A stretch of DNA of 64,000 nucleotides from Pseudomonas prosekii (GCF_900105155.1 NZ_LT629762.1:5155501-5219500); one strand, 5' to 3'; positions 18,608 to 27,607 are shown, counted from the first letter of the stretch. The notes: a model not told the origin generated them from the letters alone. Translations and numbers: made by a program.

Positions 18608-19441
18608 TCAGACCATGGCCAGCCGCTGCTTTCGTTGTGGCGCACGAAATGCTTGGTCCAGCGCCGTCAGGTCCGCAGCGTCCAGCTTCAGTTGTGCCGC
18701 TTGCGCGTTGAGCGTCACGTGCTCGGGGCGGACCGCTTTGGGGATGGCGATAACGTTGTCCTGGCGCAGTAACCATGCCAGCGCAACCTGTGCCGGCGAC
18801 GCTGCGTGACGGGCGGCGACTTGTGCCAGCGCTGGGTTCCCGAGCATATGCCCGCCCTGGCCGATCGGACAGTAGGCCATGACCGGCAAGCGCTGTTGCT
18901 GGCTCCACGGCAGCAGGTCGAATTCGATGCCGCGTTCTTCGAGGTTGTACAGCACTTGATTAGTTGCGCAGGCGTTGGCCGGGGAGACTGAGGCCAGTTC
19001 GTGCATATCGTCGAGGTCGAAATTGGATACGCCCCAGCGGCCGATCTTGCCTTCTTCGCGCAGGCGTTCGAAGGCCTCGACGGTTTCTTCCAGAGGGTAT
19101 TGGCCGCGCCAGTGCAGCAGGTACAGGTCGATGTAGTCGGTGTTCATCCGCCGCAGACTGCGCTCGATTGCTTGAGGAATGCCCTTGCGACTGGCGTTGT
19201 GCGGGTAGACCTTGCTCACCAGAAACACCTGATCACGGCGGCCGGCGATGGCTTCGCCGACCACTTCCTCGGCGCCGCCCTCGGCGTACATTTCGGCGGT
19301 GTCGATCAGCGTCATGCCAAGGTCGATGCCTTGGCGCAGGGCCGCGACTTCGAATTTGTGCGCCGAGCGATCCTCACCCATCCGCCAAGTGCCCTGGCCG
19401 ATCACAGGAACCGCAACGCCGGCCAGTTCGAGAGTACGCAT
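18608..19441 (-). CDS. Aldo/keto reductase
   Basis: This 277-residue NADPH-dependent oxidoreductase has the full AKR catalytic tetrad: D48, Y52 (DTAEMYAEGG), K77 (LVSKVYP) and H110 (LLHWRG). Family motifs RRMNTDYIDLYLLHW and WGVSNFDLDDM are present, and IPKAVRPEHV marks the cofactor site. It most resembles the small AKRs that reduce methylglyoxal or sugar aldehydes. The substrate is not identifiable from sequence. AAGGAGG lies before the ATG. Confidence 0.9.
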   Translation of the reverse strand: MRTLELAGVAVPVIGQGTWRMGEDRSAHKFEVAALRQGIDLGMTLIDTAEMYAEGGAEEVVGEAIAGRRDQVFLVSKVYPHNASRKGIPQAIERSLRRMNTDYIDLYLLHWRGQYPLEETVEAFERLREEGKIGRWGVSNFDLDDMHELASVSPANACATNQVLYNLEERGIEFDLLPWSQQQRLPVMAYCPIGQGGHMLGNPALAQVAARHAASPAQVALAWLLRQDNVIAIPKAVRPEHVTLNAQAAQLKLDAADLTALDQAFRAPQRKQRLAMV

Positions 19442-19544
19442 GCAAAACCTCCTTCGCTAAACACAATCGATACAACAATGGGCAGCAGAAAGACGCATGG
19501 GTTCCCGTGGGATGGTGGGGATGCCTGGATTTCGGATTCACCCC

Positions 19545-20050
19545 GGACCCTGTAGGAGCTGAGCTTGCTCGCGAAAGCGGTGGGTCAGGTGATTACATGT
19601 GGGCTGATCCACCGCCATCGCGAGCAAGCTCGCTCCCACAGGGGGATTTGTGGGGTTGTTTGGATTCCGGGTTCACCCCCGGAACCTGTAGGAGCTGAGC
19701 TTGCTCGCGAAAGCGGTGGGTCAGGTAATCGAGTGTTGCCTGGTAGATCGCTATCGCGAGCAGGCTCACTCCTACAGGGGATTTGTGGGGTTGTTTGGAT
19801 TATGGGTTCACCCCCGGACCCTGTAGGAGCTGAGCTTGCTCGCGAAGGCGGTGGGTCAGGTGATTACATGTTGGCTGATCCACCGCTATCGCGAGCAGGC
19901 TCACTCCTACAGGGGATTTGTGGGGTTGGTTGGATTATGGAGTCACCCCCGGAACCTGTAGGAGCTGAGCTTGCTCGCGAAGGCGGTGGGTCAGGTAATC
20001 GAGTGTTACCTGGTAGACCGCCATCGCGAGCAAGCTCGGCTCCTACAGGG
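19545..20050. repeat. Four-unit tandem REP array with alternating spacers
   Basis: CTGTAGGAGCTGAG begins at 19550, 19686, 19821 and 19956 (period 135-136 bp). Spacers alternate: units 1 and 3 carry GTGATTACATGT, and units 2 and 4 carry GTAATCGAGTGTT. The array is therefore a duplicated dimer. It fills the whole gap between the aldo/keto reductase and mutarotase genes. Confidence 0.9.
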
Positions 20051-20079
20051 TTTTGTGGCGTGGTTGGGTTTCGGGCGGC

Positions 20080-21228
20080 TTACTCGGTGGTGAATTTGAA
20101 CACGGTGTTTTGGCTGTAGGTTTTGCCTGGGTCGAGGCGGGTGCTTGGGAAGTTTGGCTGGTTGGGCGAGTCCGGGTAGTGCTGGGTTTCGAGGGTGAAC
20201 GCGCCCCAATGCGAATAAACCTTGCCGCCCTTGCCCTTGACGGTGCCGTCGAGGAAGTTGCTGGTGTAGAACTGCACGCCGGGTTCGCTGGTGTAGAGCT
20301 GCAGGCGCCGGCCGGATTGCGGATCGCTGACGTCGGCGGCCAGTTTGCTCACGTCGCCCTTGGCGTCCAGCGCCCAGTTGAAATCGAAGCCGCCCTGTTT
20401 CGGTTCGGCGAATTTCAGTTGTGGGTGATCAGCCTTGATGTTCTGCCCGATGGCCGTCGGTTTGCTGAAATCCATCGGCGTGCCGGCCACTGGCGCCAGT
20501 TCGCCGGTCGGGATCAGCGTGCCATTGATCGGCGTGTAATGGCTCGCGTGCAAGGTCGCCAGTTGCTGCAATACATCGCCATTACCCGCGCCAGCGAGGT
20601 TGAAATAGCTGTGATTGGTCAGGTTCAGCACCGTCGGTTTGTCGGTGCTGGCCTTGTACTCGATGCGCAGCTCATTGTTCTCGGTGAGGCTGTAAGTGAC
20701 CTCGGTTTTCAGGTTGCCGGGAAAACCCATCTCACCGTCTTTCGACAGGTACGTCAGAGTCACGCTCGCCGCATCCTTGCCTTTGCCTGGCTCGGCTTTC
20801 CACACGTGTTTGTCGAAACCCTGACTGCCGCCGTGCAGCGAGTTGGGGCCGTCGTTTTTCGGCACCTGATAACGTTTGCCGTCCAGCTCGAACGCACCGC
20901 CGGCCAGGCGATTGCCGAAGCGGCCGATGGTCGCGCCGAAGTACGCGGTGCCCGCCTGGTAACCCTGAACATCATCAAAACCGAGGACGATGTCATCGAC
21001 CTTGCCATTCTTGTCCGGCACTTGCAGCGACTGCAACGTCGCGCCGTAAGTGATCACCGTGGCTTGCATGCCGTGGCTGTTGCGCAGGATGTATTGCTCG
21101 ACGGGCGTGCCGTCTTTGGTTTTGCCGAAAGCCTTATGCTCGCTGGACAGGCCGGCGGCGTGGGCGGGGAGGGTAGCGATCATCAGGGACAGTCCGAGGG
21201 CGGAGAGCAGGTAGCGGGATTGAAGCAT
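20080..21228 (-). CDS. galM: Secreted aldose 1-epimerase (mutarotase)
   Basis: This 382-residue mutarotase interconverts alpha and beta anomers of aldoses. A clear signal peptide (residues 1-24, ending AHA) places it in the periplasm. Family motifs are ATIGRFGNRLAGG, NDGPNSLHGG (catalytic His), NHSYFNLAGAG (second His) and the late Glu in FTLETQHYPDSPN. The start at MLQSRYLL follows GGAAGG. Upstream lie two copies of a TAGTCATACTA-like palindrome, which suggests control by a GntR-family regulator. No sugar operon genes are adjacent. Confidence 0.9.
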   Translation of the reverse strand: MLQSRYLLSALGLSLMIATLPAHAAGLSSEHKAFGKTKDGTPVEQYILRNSHGMQATVITYGATLQSLQVPDKNGKVDDIVLGFDDVQGYQAGTAYFGATIGRFGNRLAGGAFELDGKRYQVPKNDGPNSLHGGSQGFDKHVWKAEPGKGKDAASVTLTYLSKDGEMGFPGNLKTEVTYSLTENNELRIEYKASTDKPTVLNLTNHSYFNLAGAGNGDVLQQLATLHASHYTPINGTLIPTGELAPVAGTPMDFSKPTAIGQNIKADHPQLKFAEPKQGGFDFNWALDAKGDVSKLAADVSDPQSGRRLQLYTSEPGVQFYTSNFLDGTVKGKGGKVYSHWGAFTLETQHYPDSPNQPNFPSTRLDPGKTYSQNTVFKFTTE

Positions 21229-21260
21229 GGTTGACCTTCCATTTTTTGTTGTTGTGATAG

Positions 21261-21333
21261 TAGTCATACTAAATAACGCTGGAAGGACAATTTATAGCTG
21301 ATAAACCGCGTTATTCAATAAAAAGTCATACTA
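21261..21333. promoter_or_regulatory. Pair of palindromic operator-like sites upstream of galM
   Basis: TAGTCATACTA at 21261-21271 and AAGTCATACTAA at about 21323-21334 share the AGT-CAT-ACT palindrome and are about 63 bases apart. The GT-NNN-AC core is that of FadR-type GntR regulators. Its assignment to such a regulator is inference. Confidence 0.4.
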
Positions 21334-21464
21334 AATGAGTGAAGCAAAACTGCCGGTGATCGGTAGACCCGCGCCAGCACTGCACTTTTTGCCAATGCGC
21401 GGCTCTATGCATGGCCAGGCTGCGGCGACCCCCGCCGCGCAAAGACGTGTCAGCCCAACATCCC

Positions 21465-22202
21465 ATGGTTCGAGTTTTATCCCTCATGACTAGCCCAATG
21501 CGCGTTTTGGCCTGCCTGGCGTTGCTGTTCGCCAGTGGTTGCAGCCAGCAGCAGGGCAGCGACATCGTCAGCCAGTTTCGCCAGGGCAAACCTCAGGAAT
21601 TCCTCCAGACCAGCGTCGATCGCATGGCCACGCTGGCGATGCACGACAACCTCGAAAGCCTCTATTTGCTGATGAGCAAGCTGTACCTGCGCAACCCGCA
21701 AGAACTGAAAAAATCCGGTTTCCTCGACGCGCAATCCGCTGAAAAACAAGTGCGCGAAGCCATCGAAATGCAGCAGCCATTACCGACCTTGGGCGGCAAG
21801 AAAGACCTGGCGGCATTGAGTTTCGCGATGAGCCCGGAGTTTCTCGGCGATCGAGTCGGCGCGTTCATTTATGCGATCGGCAGCATGCTGGTGACCGCGC
21901 ACGGCAATCGGCTGGAGTTTTACATGACCGATGCGATCAACCCGGTGTTCGTCAGCAACGCCGCGCGCAACATCGAGAAAGCCACGTGGATTCTCAGCCA
22001 GCGGCAAAACAAGAATGGCGAACCGTTGCTGTTTTCCAACGAGATTTCGGAGGAGGGCAGCAACCTCAGTTTTGCCGTGGAATTCGGCAAGATCGTCGCG
22101 CGCCTGGATTTGCTGACGCAGATGCTCGATGAGCGCTATCGGCGCATTGGCCTGAATTACGCGCAGAGCCTGTTGTTCCTCAACTTCCTGCCCGTCCAAT
22201 AA
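21465..22202 (+). CDS. Uncharacterised lipoprotein
   Basis: This protein of about 245 residues has a lipoprotein signal (CLALLFASGCS) and a mostly helical body with no motif I recognise. Later segments such as FYMTDAINPVFVSNAARNIEKATWIL and LDERYRRIGLNYAQSLLFLNFLP look like a conserved Pseudomonas family. The start is uncertain: Met codons at 21465, 21486 and 21498 all leave an intact signal, and none has a clear ribosome site. It is divergent from galM and followed by a REP doublet. Confidence 0.65.
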   Translation: MVRVLSLMTSPMRVLACLALLFASGCSQQQGSDIVSQFRQGKPQEFLQTSVDRMATLAMHDNLESLYLLMSKLYLRNPQELKKSGFLDAQSAEKQVREAIEMQQPLPTLGGKKDLAALSFAMSPEFLGDRVGAFIYAIGSMLVTAHGNRLEFYMTDAINPVFVSNAARNIEKATWILSQRQNKNGEPLLFSNEISEEGSNLSFAVEFGKIVARLDLLTQMLDERYRRIGLNYAQSLLFLNFLPVQ

Positions 22203-22216
22203 CCCGCTGACCGGCC

Positions 22217-22313
22217 CTGTAGGAGCAAAGCTTGCTCGCGAAGAGGTCATCATCGTCGCCATTGATGATGAAGGTTAGTCCGCCTTCGCGAGCAAGCTCT
22301 GCTCCTACAGAGT
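22217..22313. repeat. REP doublet
   Basis: TAGGAGCAAAGCTTGCTCGCGAA and its complement flank a spacer containing GTCGCCATTGATGATGAAGG. It lies between the lipoprotein gene and the TauE-like gene. Confidence 0.85.
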
Positions 22314-22419
22314 GATGCGAGCTTGCGGCATAACGATAGACCGTATCGATATAAGTGGTTATAAGAAAAATCGCTATGCTGCGGGCCAGTTTTTTCATGC
22401 GATTGCTGCGGGCGTGTTA

Positions 22420-23205
22420 ATGGATTTCGGGAATTTCGGTTTAGTCGTCGCAGGACTGGTGGTGGGTTTTATCGTCGGCATGACCGGCGTCGGCGGTGGC
22501 TCGCTGATGACGCCGATCCTGTTGTGGTTTGGCGTCAACCCGGCCACCGCAGTCGGCACCGACCTGTTGTACGCGGCCATTACCAAATCCAGCGGCGTGC
22601 TGGTGCACCGCAAAAACAAGAACATCGATTGGGCGATCACCGGTTGGCTGACCCTCGGCAGCGTGCCGGCGGTGGCGATGACGTTGTGGTTTCTCAGCAG
22701 CCTGCACACCGCGCCCGACGCGATGAACGCGATCATCAAGCAAGCCCTGGGTTTCGTGCTGTTTGCCACGGCGATGGCGATTTTCTTCAAGAAACGCCTG
22801 CTCGCTTTCGCCCATCGACGCGCCGGCGGCAACTACAACCCCAGCGGCACCCGCCTGAATGTGATGACGGTGATCACCGGGCTGATCCTCGGCACCATGG
22901 TCGCGCTGACGTCGATTGGTGCCGGCGCCCTCGGCACTGTTGCGCTGTTTATCCTCTATCCGCTGCTGCCCACGCGGCGCCTGGTCGGCACCGAAATCGC
23001 CCACGCCGTGCCGCTGACCCTGGTCGCCGGACTCGGCCACGCGAGCATGGGCAACATGGATTGGCAGGTGCTGGGTTTCCTCTTGATCGGCTCGTTGCCC
23101 GGCATCTGGCTCGGCAGCCACCTCACCGGGCGAATCTCCGACGAAGTGCTGCGCCCGTGCCTGGCGACGATGCTGCTGCTGATCGGCTACAAACTGGCGT
23201 TCTGA
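22420..23205 (+). CDS. TauE/SafE-family sulfite exporter-like permease
   Basis: This 261-residue inner-membrane protein has about eight hydrophobic segments. The TauE/SafE signatures are visible as two similar halves: VGFIVGMTGVGGGSLMTPILL near the N-terminus and a GALGTVALFILYPLLPTRRLVGTEIAHA stretch in the second half. Members export sulfite, sulfoacetate or related anions, and the exact substrate here is unknown. The ATG at 22420 starts the first span; upstream in-frame codons do not look like protein. No sulfonate genes are adjacent. Confidence 0.85.
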   Translation: MDFGNFGLVVAGLVVGFIVGMTGVGGGSLMTPILLWFGVNPATAVGTDLLYAAITKSSGVLVHRKNKNIDWAITGWLTLGSVPAVAMTLWFLSSLHTAPDAMNAIIKQALGFVLFATAMAIFFKKRLLAFAHRRAGGNYNPSGTRLNVMTVITGLILGTMVALTSIGAGALGTVALFILYPLLPTRRLVGTEIAHAVPLTLVAGLGHASMGNMDWQVLGFLLIGSLPGIWLGSHLTGRISDEVLRPCLATMLLLIGYKLAF

Positions 23206-23232
23206 TCCCGCCGCTATCGAACAGACCCCGCA

Positions 23233-23325
23233 CCTGTAGGAGTGAGCCTGCTCGCGATAGCGCACTAGCCTTCAATCACCGGTTTGACCGATACACCCTC
23301 ATCGCCAGCAAGCTCATTCCCACAG
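23233..23325. repeat. Diverged REP doublet
   Basis: CTGTAGGAGTGAGCCTGCTCGCGAT pairs with a diverged complement (ATCGCCAGCAAGCTCATTCC). It is older or more mutated than the other copies. Confidence 0.7.
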
Positions 23326-23453
23326 CAATTTGCGCCACGCACAAACAAACCACTGCTCCCGCCCCATTAGGTGCTACGGTGCCAAGCCACCCTTCATCCA
23401 TTCGCGGATGACCTGTCGGCATTCCCCCGTGATCCACAAGGATGAGGTGACAC

Positions 23454-23525
23454 GTGCACGCTTTAATCGACGTCATTGAACGTCTCCGTTCCCCAGCCGG
23501 ACACTGCCACGACGCCCTGTCGTGA
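23454..23525 (+). CDS. Candidate 23-residue leader ORF coupled to heme oxygenase
   Basis: A GTG-started frame encodes a 23-residue peptide beginning MHALIDVIERLRS and containing His and Cys (GHCHD). A good ribosome site (AAGGATGAGG) sits six bases upstream, while the heme oxygenase gene has none of its own. The stop overlaps the heme oxygenase start as GTGA, the classic arrangement for translational coupling. The peptide may serve only to bring ribosomes to the next start, or its GHCH motif may matter for heme. No homologue is known to me. Confidence 0.45.
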   Translation: MHALIDVIERLRSPAGHCHDALS

Positions 23526-24121
23526 ACGTCCCGCCGAAGAGTTTGCCGCTGATTCTCAATGAGCTGCGCATCGCTACCACCCAGCAGCATCAGTTGCTGG
23601 AGAAACGCATCCCTTTTTTCACCGCCGACCAAGCGCTTTACACCCGATTGATCAAAGCCTATTACGGTTTTTATCGGCCGCTGGAGCATTTGCTGGCCCG
23701 GCAGGCAATGAACATTTCCGGCCTGGACTGGCTGATCCGCAGCAAAACCCCATCCCTTGAAGCAGACCTGTTTGCCCTCGGCCTCGGCACAGACGCCGTC
23801 GAGGCGATTGCCCCGTGCCGGTTTGCCTTCCAGATCTGCAGCGCCGCCGACGTGCTCGGCGTGTTATACGTGCTCGAAGGCGCGACACTCGGCAGCCAGT
23901 CGATGCGCAACGGTCTGTACTCGCGCCTGGGCATCGACGAACACAGCGGCGGGCGGTTTTTCGGGGTATACGGCACCTCGACGCTGGTGATGTGGCGCGG
24001 ATTTCTCGCGTGCTTGTACGAAGTGCGCGACCCCGCCGAGCGAGCGCGAACGGTGGTCGCGGCCGAGGCGACCTTCAAGGCGTTCGAGCAGTGGCTGGAG
24101 CAGTGCGGGGTATTGCAATGA
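23522..24121 (+). CDS. Biliverdin-producing heme oxygenase
   Basis: This 199-residue cytoplasmic heme oxygenase opens heme to biliverdin, iron and CO. The proximal heme His lies in TTQQHQLLEKRIPF, and the distal helix is seen as VLYVLEGATLGSQSM with the conserved glycine. It resembles the BphO type that supplies the bacteriophytochrome chromophore, but no phytochrome gene is next to it. The frame is closed by a stop 42 bases upstream, and GTG at 23522 is the only fitting start, coupled to the mini-ORF. Confidence 0.85.
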   Translation: MNVPPKSLPLILNELRIATTQQHQLLEKRIPFFTADQALYTRLIKAYYGFYRPLEHLLARQAMNISGLDWLIRSKTPSLEADLFALGLGTDAVEAIAPCRFAFQICSAADVLGVLYVLEGATLGSQSMRNGLYSRLGIDEHSGGRFFGVYGTSTLVMWRGFLACLYEVRDPAERARTVVAAEATFKAFEQWLEQCGVLQ

Positions 24122-24165
24122 TCCGCCGGACGCAGCCTCGCGGTGCTCGGCAGCTGCTGCAGGGG
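24122..24165. repeat. Half unit of the GTAGCAGCTGCC-type repeat
   Basis: CCGGACGCAGCCTCGCGGTGCTCGGCAGCTGC matches one arm of the repeat family that forms the array at 12.4-13.4 kb. It directly follows the heme oxygenase stop codon. Confidence 0.65.
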
Positions 24166-24324
24166 GGCGGTTGGGGGCGCTGGTGAATGTGCGGCGTCGT
24201 GCGGTTGCGCAATGTCGGCCCTGACCTAAGCTTTGGCCTAGGCGAAACATTTTTGCGGGCCGTCACCCGGAACGATCGCCGCGATGCGCAATCAGTAGAG
24301 CGTGGATATCAAAAGGAGACGCGC

Positions 24325-24897
24325 ATGCTCATCAGGTCATTGACCCTGACAACCTTGCTGGCGCTTGCTGGCCCCTTGCTCGCCGCCGATGGCGATTCCC
24401 CGTTGGACATCGATAAGGGCAGGGCCCGGCCGCTGATCGTGATCACGTCCAGCACCATCGACCCGGTCTGGCTCGGTTTGAAAAAATCGCTGGACGATCC
24501 GGCCAACAAAGAAGCCCTGGCCCAGCGCAACATCCGGGTCTACAGCGTGCTGAACATGTCCGGCCAACTCGACGGCAAGGACATGGGCCAGCAGGACACC
24601 ATGGCGCTGATTCGTTCGCTGAAACTGGGTGCCGGCGCGTTGCCGAAAGTCATTCTGGTGGGCAAGGATGGCGAGAAGAAACTCGAAAGCTCGGGGGATG
24701 AATCGAAAACCGTCGACCTGAAGAAAATCTTCGAAACCATCGACGCGATGCCGATGGCTGAAAAAGAAGCGGCCGCCGCTGCCGCCGCCACGCCACCAGC
24801 AGCAGCAGCCGAACCGGCAGCGGCAAAAGGCACCAAGGGTACCAAACCGACAAAACCGGCCAAGCCTACCAAGCCACCAGAAATGCCGGATGACTGA
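24325..24897 (+). CDS. DUF4174 protein with Ala/Pro/Lys-rich tail
   Basis: This 190-residue protein has a signal peptide (residues 1-20, ending LLAADG) and a thioredoxin-like DUF4174 domain (RPLIVITSSTIDPVW, ALPKVILVGKDGEKKL). Residues after about 145 are low complexity: an alanine-rich run, then GTKGTKPTKPAKPTKPPEM. The ribosome site AAGGAGA precedes the ATG at 24325. The tail resembles cell-wall or periplasm-spanning linkers. Its function is unknown. Confidence 0.75.
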   Translation: MLIRSLTLTTLLALAGPLLAADGDSPLDIDKGRARPLIVITSSTIDPVWLGLKKSLDDPANKEALAQRNIRVYSVLNMSGQLDGKDMGQQDTMALIRSLKLGAGALPKVILVGKDGEKKLESSGDESKTVDLKKIFETIDAMPMAEKEAAAAAAATPPAAAAEPAAAKGTKGTKPTKPAKPTKPPEMPDD

Positions 24898-24916
24898 TTA
24901 ACATCCTCTGCCCCCC

Positions 24917-25410
24917 CCTGTAGGAGCGAGGCTTGCCCGCGAAAGCGCTGGACCCGCCAGAAAAGATACTGGCTGATCGAACGCTTTCGCGGGCAAGCCT
25001 TGCTCCTACAGGGTTTGTGTTGGGCACATCACCCCAGACAACCGCGCAGTTGTGGGAGCAGAGCTTGCTCGCGATGGCGGTCGGTCAGGCGATTTTTGAT
25101 TACCTGATACACCGCTTTCGCGGGCAAGCCTCGCTCCTACAGGGTTTGGGCTGGGCATATAACCGCAGACAACCGCGCAGTTGTGGGAGCAGAGCTTGCT
25201 CGCGATGGCGGTCGGTCAGGCGATTTTTGATGACCTGATACACCGCTTTCGCGGGCAAGCCTTGCTCCTACGGGTTTGGGCTGGGCATATAACCGCAGAC
25301 AACCGCGCAGTTGTGGGAGCCGAGCTTGCTCGCGATGGCGGTCGGTCAGGCGATTTTTGATTACCTGATACACCGCTTTCGCGGGCAAGCCTCGCTCCTA
25401 CAGGGTTTGG
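24917..25410. repeat. Tandem REP array (period 130 bp)
   Basis: One REP doublet (24917-25013) is followed by three tandem units marked by CAGACAACCGCGCAGTTGTG at 25035, 25165 and 25295. The two arms of each unit belong to different REP subtypes (GAGCTTGCTCGCGA and CGCGGGCAAGCCTCGC). It fills the gap between the DUF4174 and SDR genes. Confidence 0.9.
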
Positions 25411-25419
25411 GTTGGTCGG

Positions 25420-26214
25420 TCAGGCGAGGCTGTCGACGACGCCGCCGTCTACGCGCAATGCCGCGCCGGTGGTGGCGGAGGCTTGTGGCGAGGCCACGTA
25501 GACCACCATGTTCGCCACTTCTTCCATTTCGGCCGCGCGCTGGATGATCGAGGTCGGACGGTTGGCCATGACAAAATCGGCTGCAACTTTTTCCATCGAT
25601 TCGCCGGACTTCTGCTGTTCATCCTTGAGCATCTCCTGCAGCCCTTCGGACAATGTTGGCCCTGGCAGTACGGCGTTGACGGTCACGCCAGTGCCCGCCA
25701 TGCGCTTGGCCAGACCCCGTGAAATCGACAGGTTTGAAGTCTTGGTGAAACCGTAATGGATCATGTCCGCCGGGATGTTCAGCGCCGACTCGGACGAGAT
25801 GAACACCACCCGGCCCCAGGCGTTTTTCGCCATGCCTTCGAGATAGGCGCGCGACAGGCGCACACCGGACATCACGTTGACCTCGAAGAATTTTTCCCAG
25901 ACCTCATCCTCGGTTTCGAAAAAATCTTGCGGGCCATAAATCCCGACGTTGTTCACCAGAATATCCACGTGCGGCAGGGCGGCGACCATGCTCTTGCAGC
26001 CTTCGGCGGTGCCGGCGTCGGCGGCGATCCCGCGCACCTTGGCGTTGGGCAGCAGCTTTTTGAGCTGGCTGACAGCGGCGTCGACAGCGTCCTGCTTGCG
26101 CCCATTGATCACCACCTCGGCACCGGATTGCGCCAGGCCTTTGGCAATCGCAAAACCGATGCCTTGGGTTGAGCCGGTGACCAGCGCGGTTTTGCTGGAT
26201 AGATCGATGTTCAT
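25420..26214 (-). CDS. Short-chain dehydrogenase/reductase
   Basis: This 264-residue classical SDR has the cofactor motif TGSTQGIG (13-20), the NNVG motif (88-91) and the catalytic residues S141, Y154 and K158 (YGFTK). NGR after the second beta strand suggests NADP preference. The C-terminus ends in the typical GAALRVDGGVVDS. The start at MNIDLSSK follows a weak GAGTGA site. The substrate is unknown. Its stop lies immediately beyond the REP array. Confidence 0.9.
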   Translation of the reverse strand: MNIDLSSKTALVTGSTQGIGFAIAKGLAQSGAEVVINGRKQDAVDAAVSQLKKLLPNAKVRGIAADAGTAEGCKSMVAALPHVDILVNNVGIYGPQDFFETEDEVWEKFFEVNVMSGVRLSRAYLEGMAKNAWGRVVFISSESALNIPADMIHYGFTKTSNLSISRGLAKRMAGTGVTVNAVLPGPTLSEGLQEMLKDEQQKSGESMEKVAADFVMANRPTSIIQRAAEMEEVANMVVYVASPQASATTGAALRVDGGVVDSLA

Positions 26215-26367
26215 GGCTATCACTCGCTTGAAGGGGAGGTAAGAGGGATGACTGCGCGGGGCTTTGTGGAGTTCAAGGCATTCCGATGATTTGTAAAAAA
26301 GTTTGTCAGCGGCGTTGCTTCACGCCAGTCTGGACGTTGAAGATTTTTGCCAAGGCCTGTCGCTCTC

Positions 26368-27480
26368 ATGTCAGAAAAAACCGCCGACCAACACTCGTTC
26401 CGGGCCGCTTCGGTATTGGCCCTGTGTTTACCTGGCGATGTCTTGTTGTACCTGCTGTTGCCGATGCAGTCGCAGGCATTCGGCATCACGCTGGCCGAGG
26501 CGGGAATTTTGCTGGCGGCGAATCGGCTGGTGCGGATTTTCGGTTATCGCTACGTCATGCAGTTTTACACCCGCCAGGGTGATCGCCCGGCGTTGCTGCT
26601 GGCCACGGGCACGGCGGCGTTGTGCGCGTTGGGTTACGCGACGCTGTCGGGTTTTTGGTGGTTGCTGCTGTTGCGCCTCGGTTGGGGGTTGTCGTACGCG
26701 GCGCTGAATTTGTCCACGCAAGTGATGGCTACCGCCGAGCCGTTGGGTGCGGCGCGGCGTACCGGGCGTTCGCGCGCGGTGATCGCGGCGGGGCCGATGC
26801 TGGCGCTGCCGCTGGGTGCGTTGCTCAGTGTCGAGTACGGCCCGCGAGTGATTTTCTACCTGATGTGCGTGACCTCGCTGCTCGGAATGTGGCTGGCGCT
26901 CGGGCTGCCGTCGGCGGCGCATCCGATGGCGGCCTCGACGCGGCGTTTCCAGTGGCCGGACAGTGTCGCGATGTGGTCGTTTATCGAAGGCCTGACGCTC
27001 GACGGCTTGTTCATCATCGGCCTGTCGTTATTGGCTGATCACTTGCTGGAAGGCAACGCCGTGGTGGTCGCCGGCACGCTGCTGGCGCTGCGTTATGTCT
27101 CGGAATTGTTGCTCAGCCCGTTGGGCGGCGTGGCGGCGCAGCGCTGGGGCGCGACGCGAATGTTGATTGTGTTCTCGCTGATGACCTCGATAGCGCTGAT
27201 CGGCTTCGGGTTTCACTGGTTGATCGTCGGCGGCGCGCTGGTGCTGATATTGCGCGCGCTGCAATTGCCGTTGGTGGTGACGGTGATCGCCCAGCGTCAT
27301 CCGGACAGCGGCCGGGTGCGCGCGCTGGCGGGGAACGCGGTGTGGCGCGACATCGGCGCCGGGATCGGGCCGTTGCTGGCGGGTTTTCTGCTGCCGGTGG
27401 CGCCGTCGGAATGGGTGTATGGCGGGGCGGCGCTGTGTCTGGCGGTGAGTGCGCTGGCGTGTGTGGAACGGAAAAAATAG
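26368..27480 (+). CDS. Major facilitator superfamily transporter
   Basis: This 370-residue inner-membrane protein has about 11-12 hydrophobic segments. The first helix (SVLALCLPGDVLLYLLLP) and the region LAANRLVRIFGYRYVMQFYTRQGDRP match the MFS loop 2-3 pattern. The family is clear, but the substrate is not. The start at 26368 (MSEKTADQ) is the first ATG in frame; an upstream TTG is less likely. Confidence 0.78.
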   Translation: MSEKTADQHSFRAASVLALCLPGDVLLYLLLPMQSQAFGITLAEAGILLAANRLVRIFGYRYVMQFYTRQGDRPALLLATGTAALCALGYATLSGFWWLLLLRLGWGLSYAALNLSTQVMATAEPLGAARRTGRSRAVIAAGPMLALPLGALLSVEYGPRVIFYLMCVTSLLGMWLALGLPSAAHPMAASTRRFQWPDSVAMWSFIEGLTLDGLFIIGLSLLADHLLEGNAVVVAGTLLALRYVSELLLSPLGGVAAQRWGATRMLIVFSLMTSIALIGFGFHWLIVGGALVLILRALQLPLVVTVIAQRHPDSGRVRALAGNAVWRDIGAGIGPLLAGFLLPVAPSEWVYGGAALCLAVSALACVERKK

Positions 27481-27495
27481 TCAGTTTCACAGACC

Positions 27496-27592
27496 CCTGT
27501 GGGAGCGAGCTTGCTCGCGATTACGTCAGCCCGGTCGACATTGATGTCGCCAGATATACCGCAATCGCGAGCAAGCTCGCTCCCACAGGGGA
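27496..27592. repeat. REP doublet
   Basis: CTGTGGGAGCGAGCTTGCTCGCGAT and its complement lie between the convergent MFS and beta-lactamase genes. Confidence 0.85.
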
Positions 27593-27607
27593 ATAGGCGT
27601 GGCCGAC

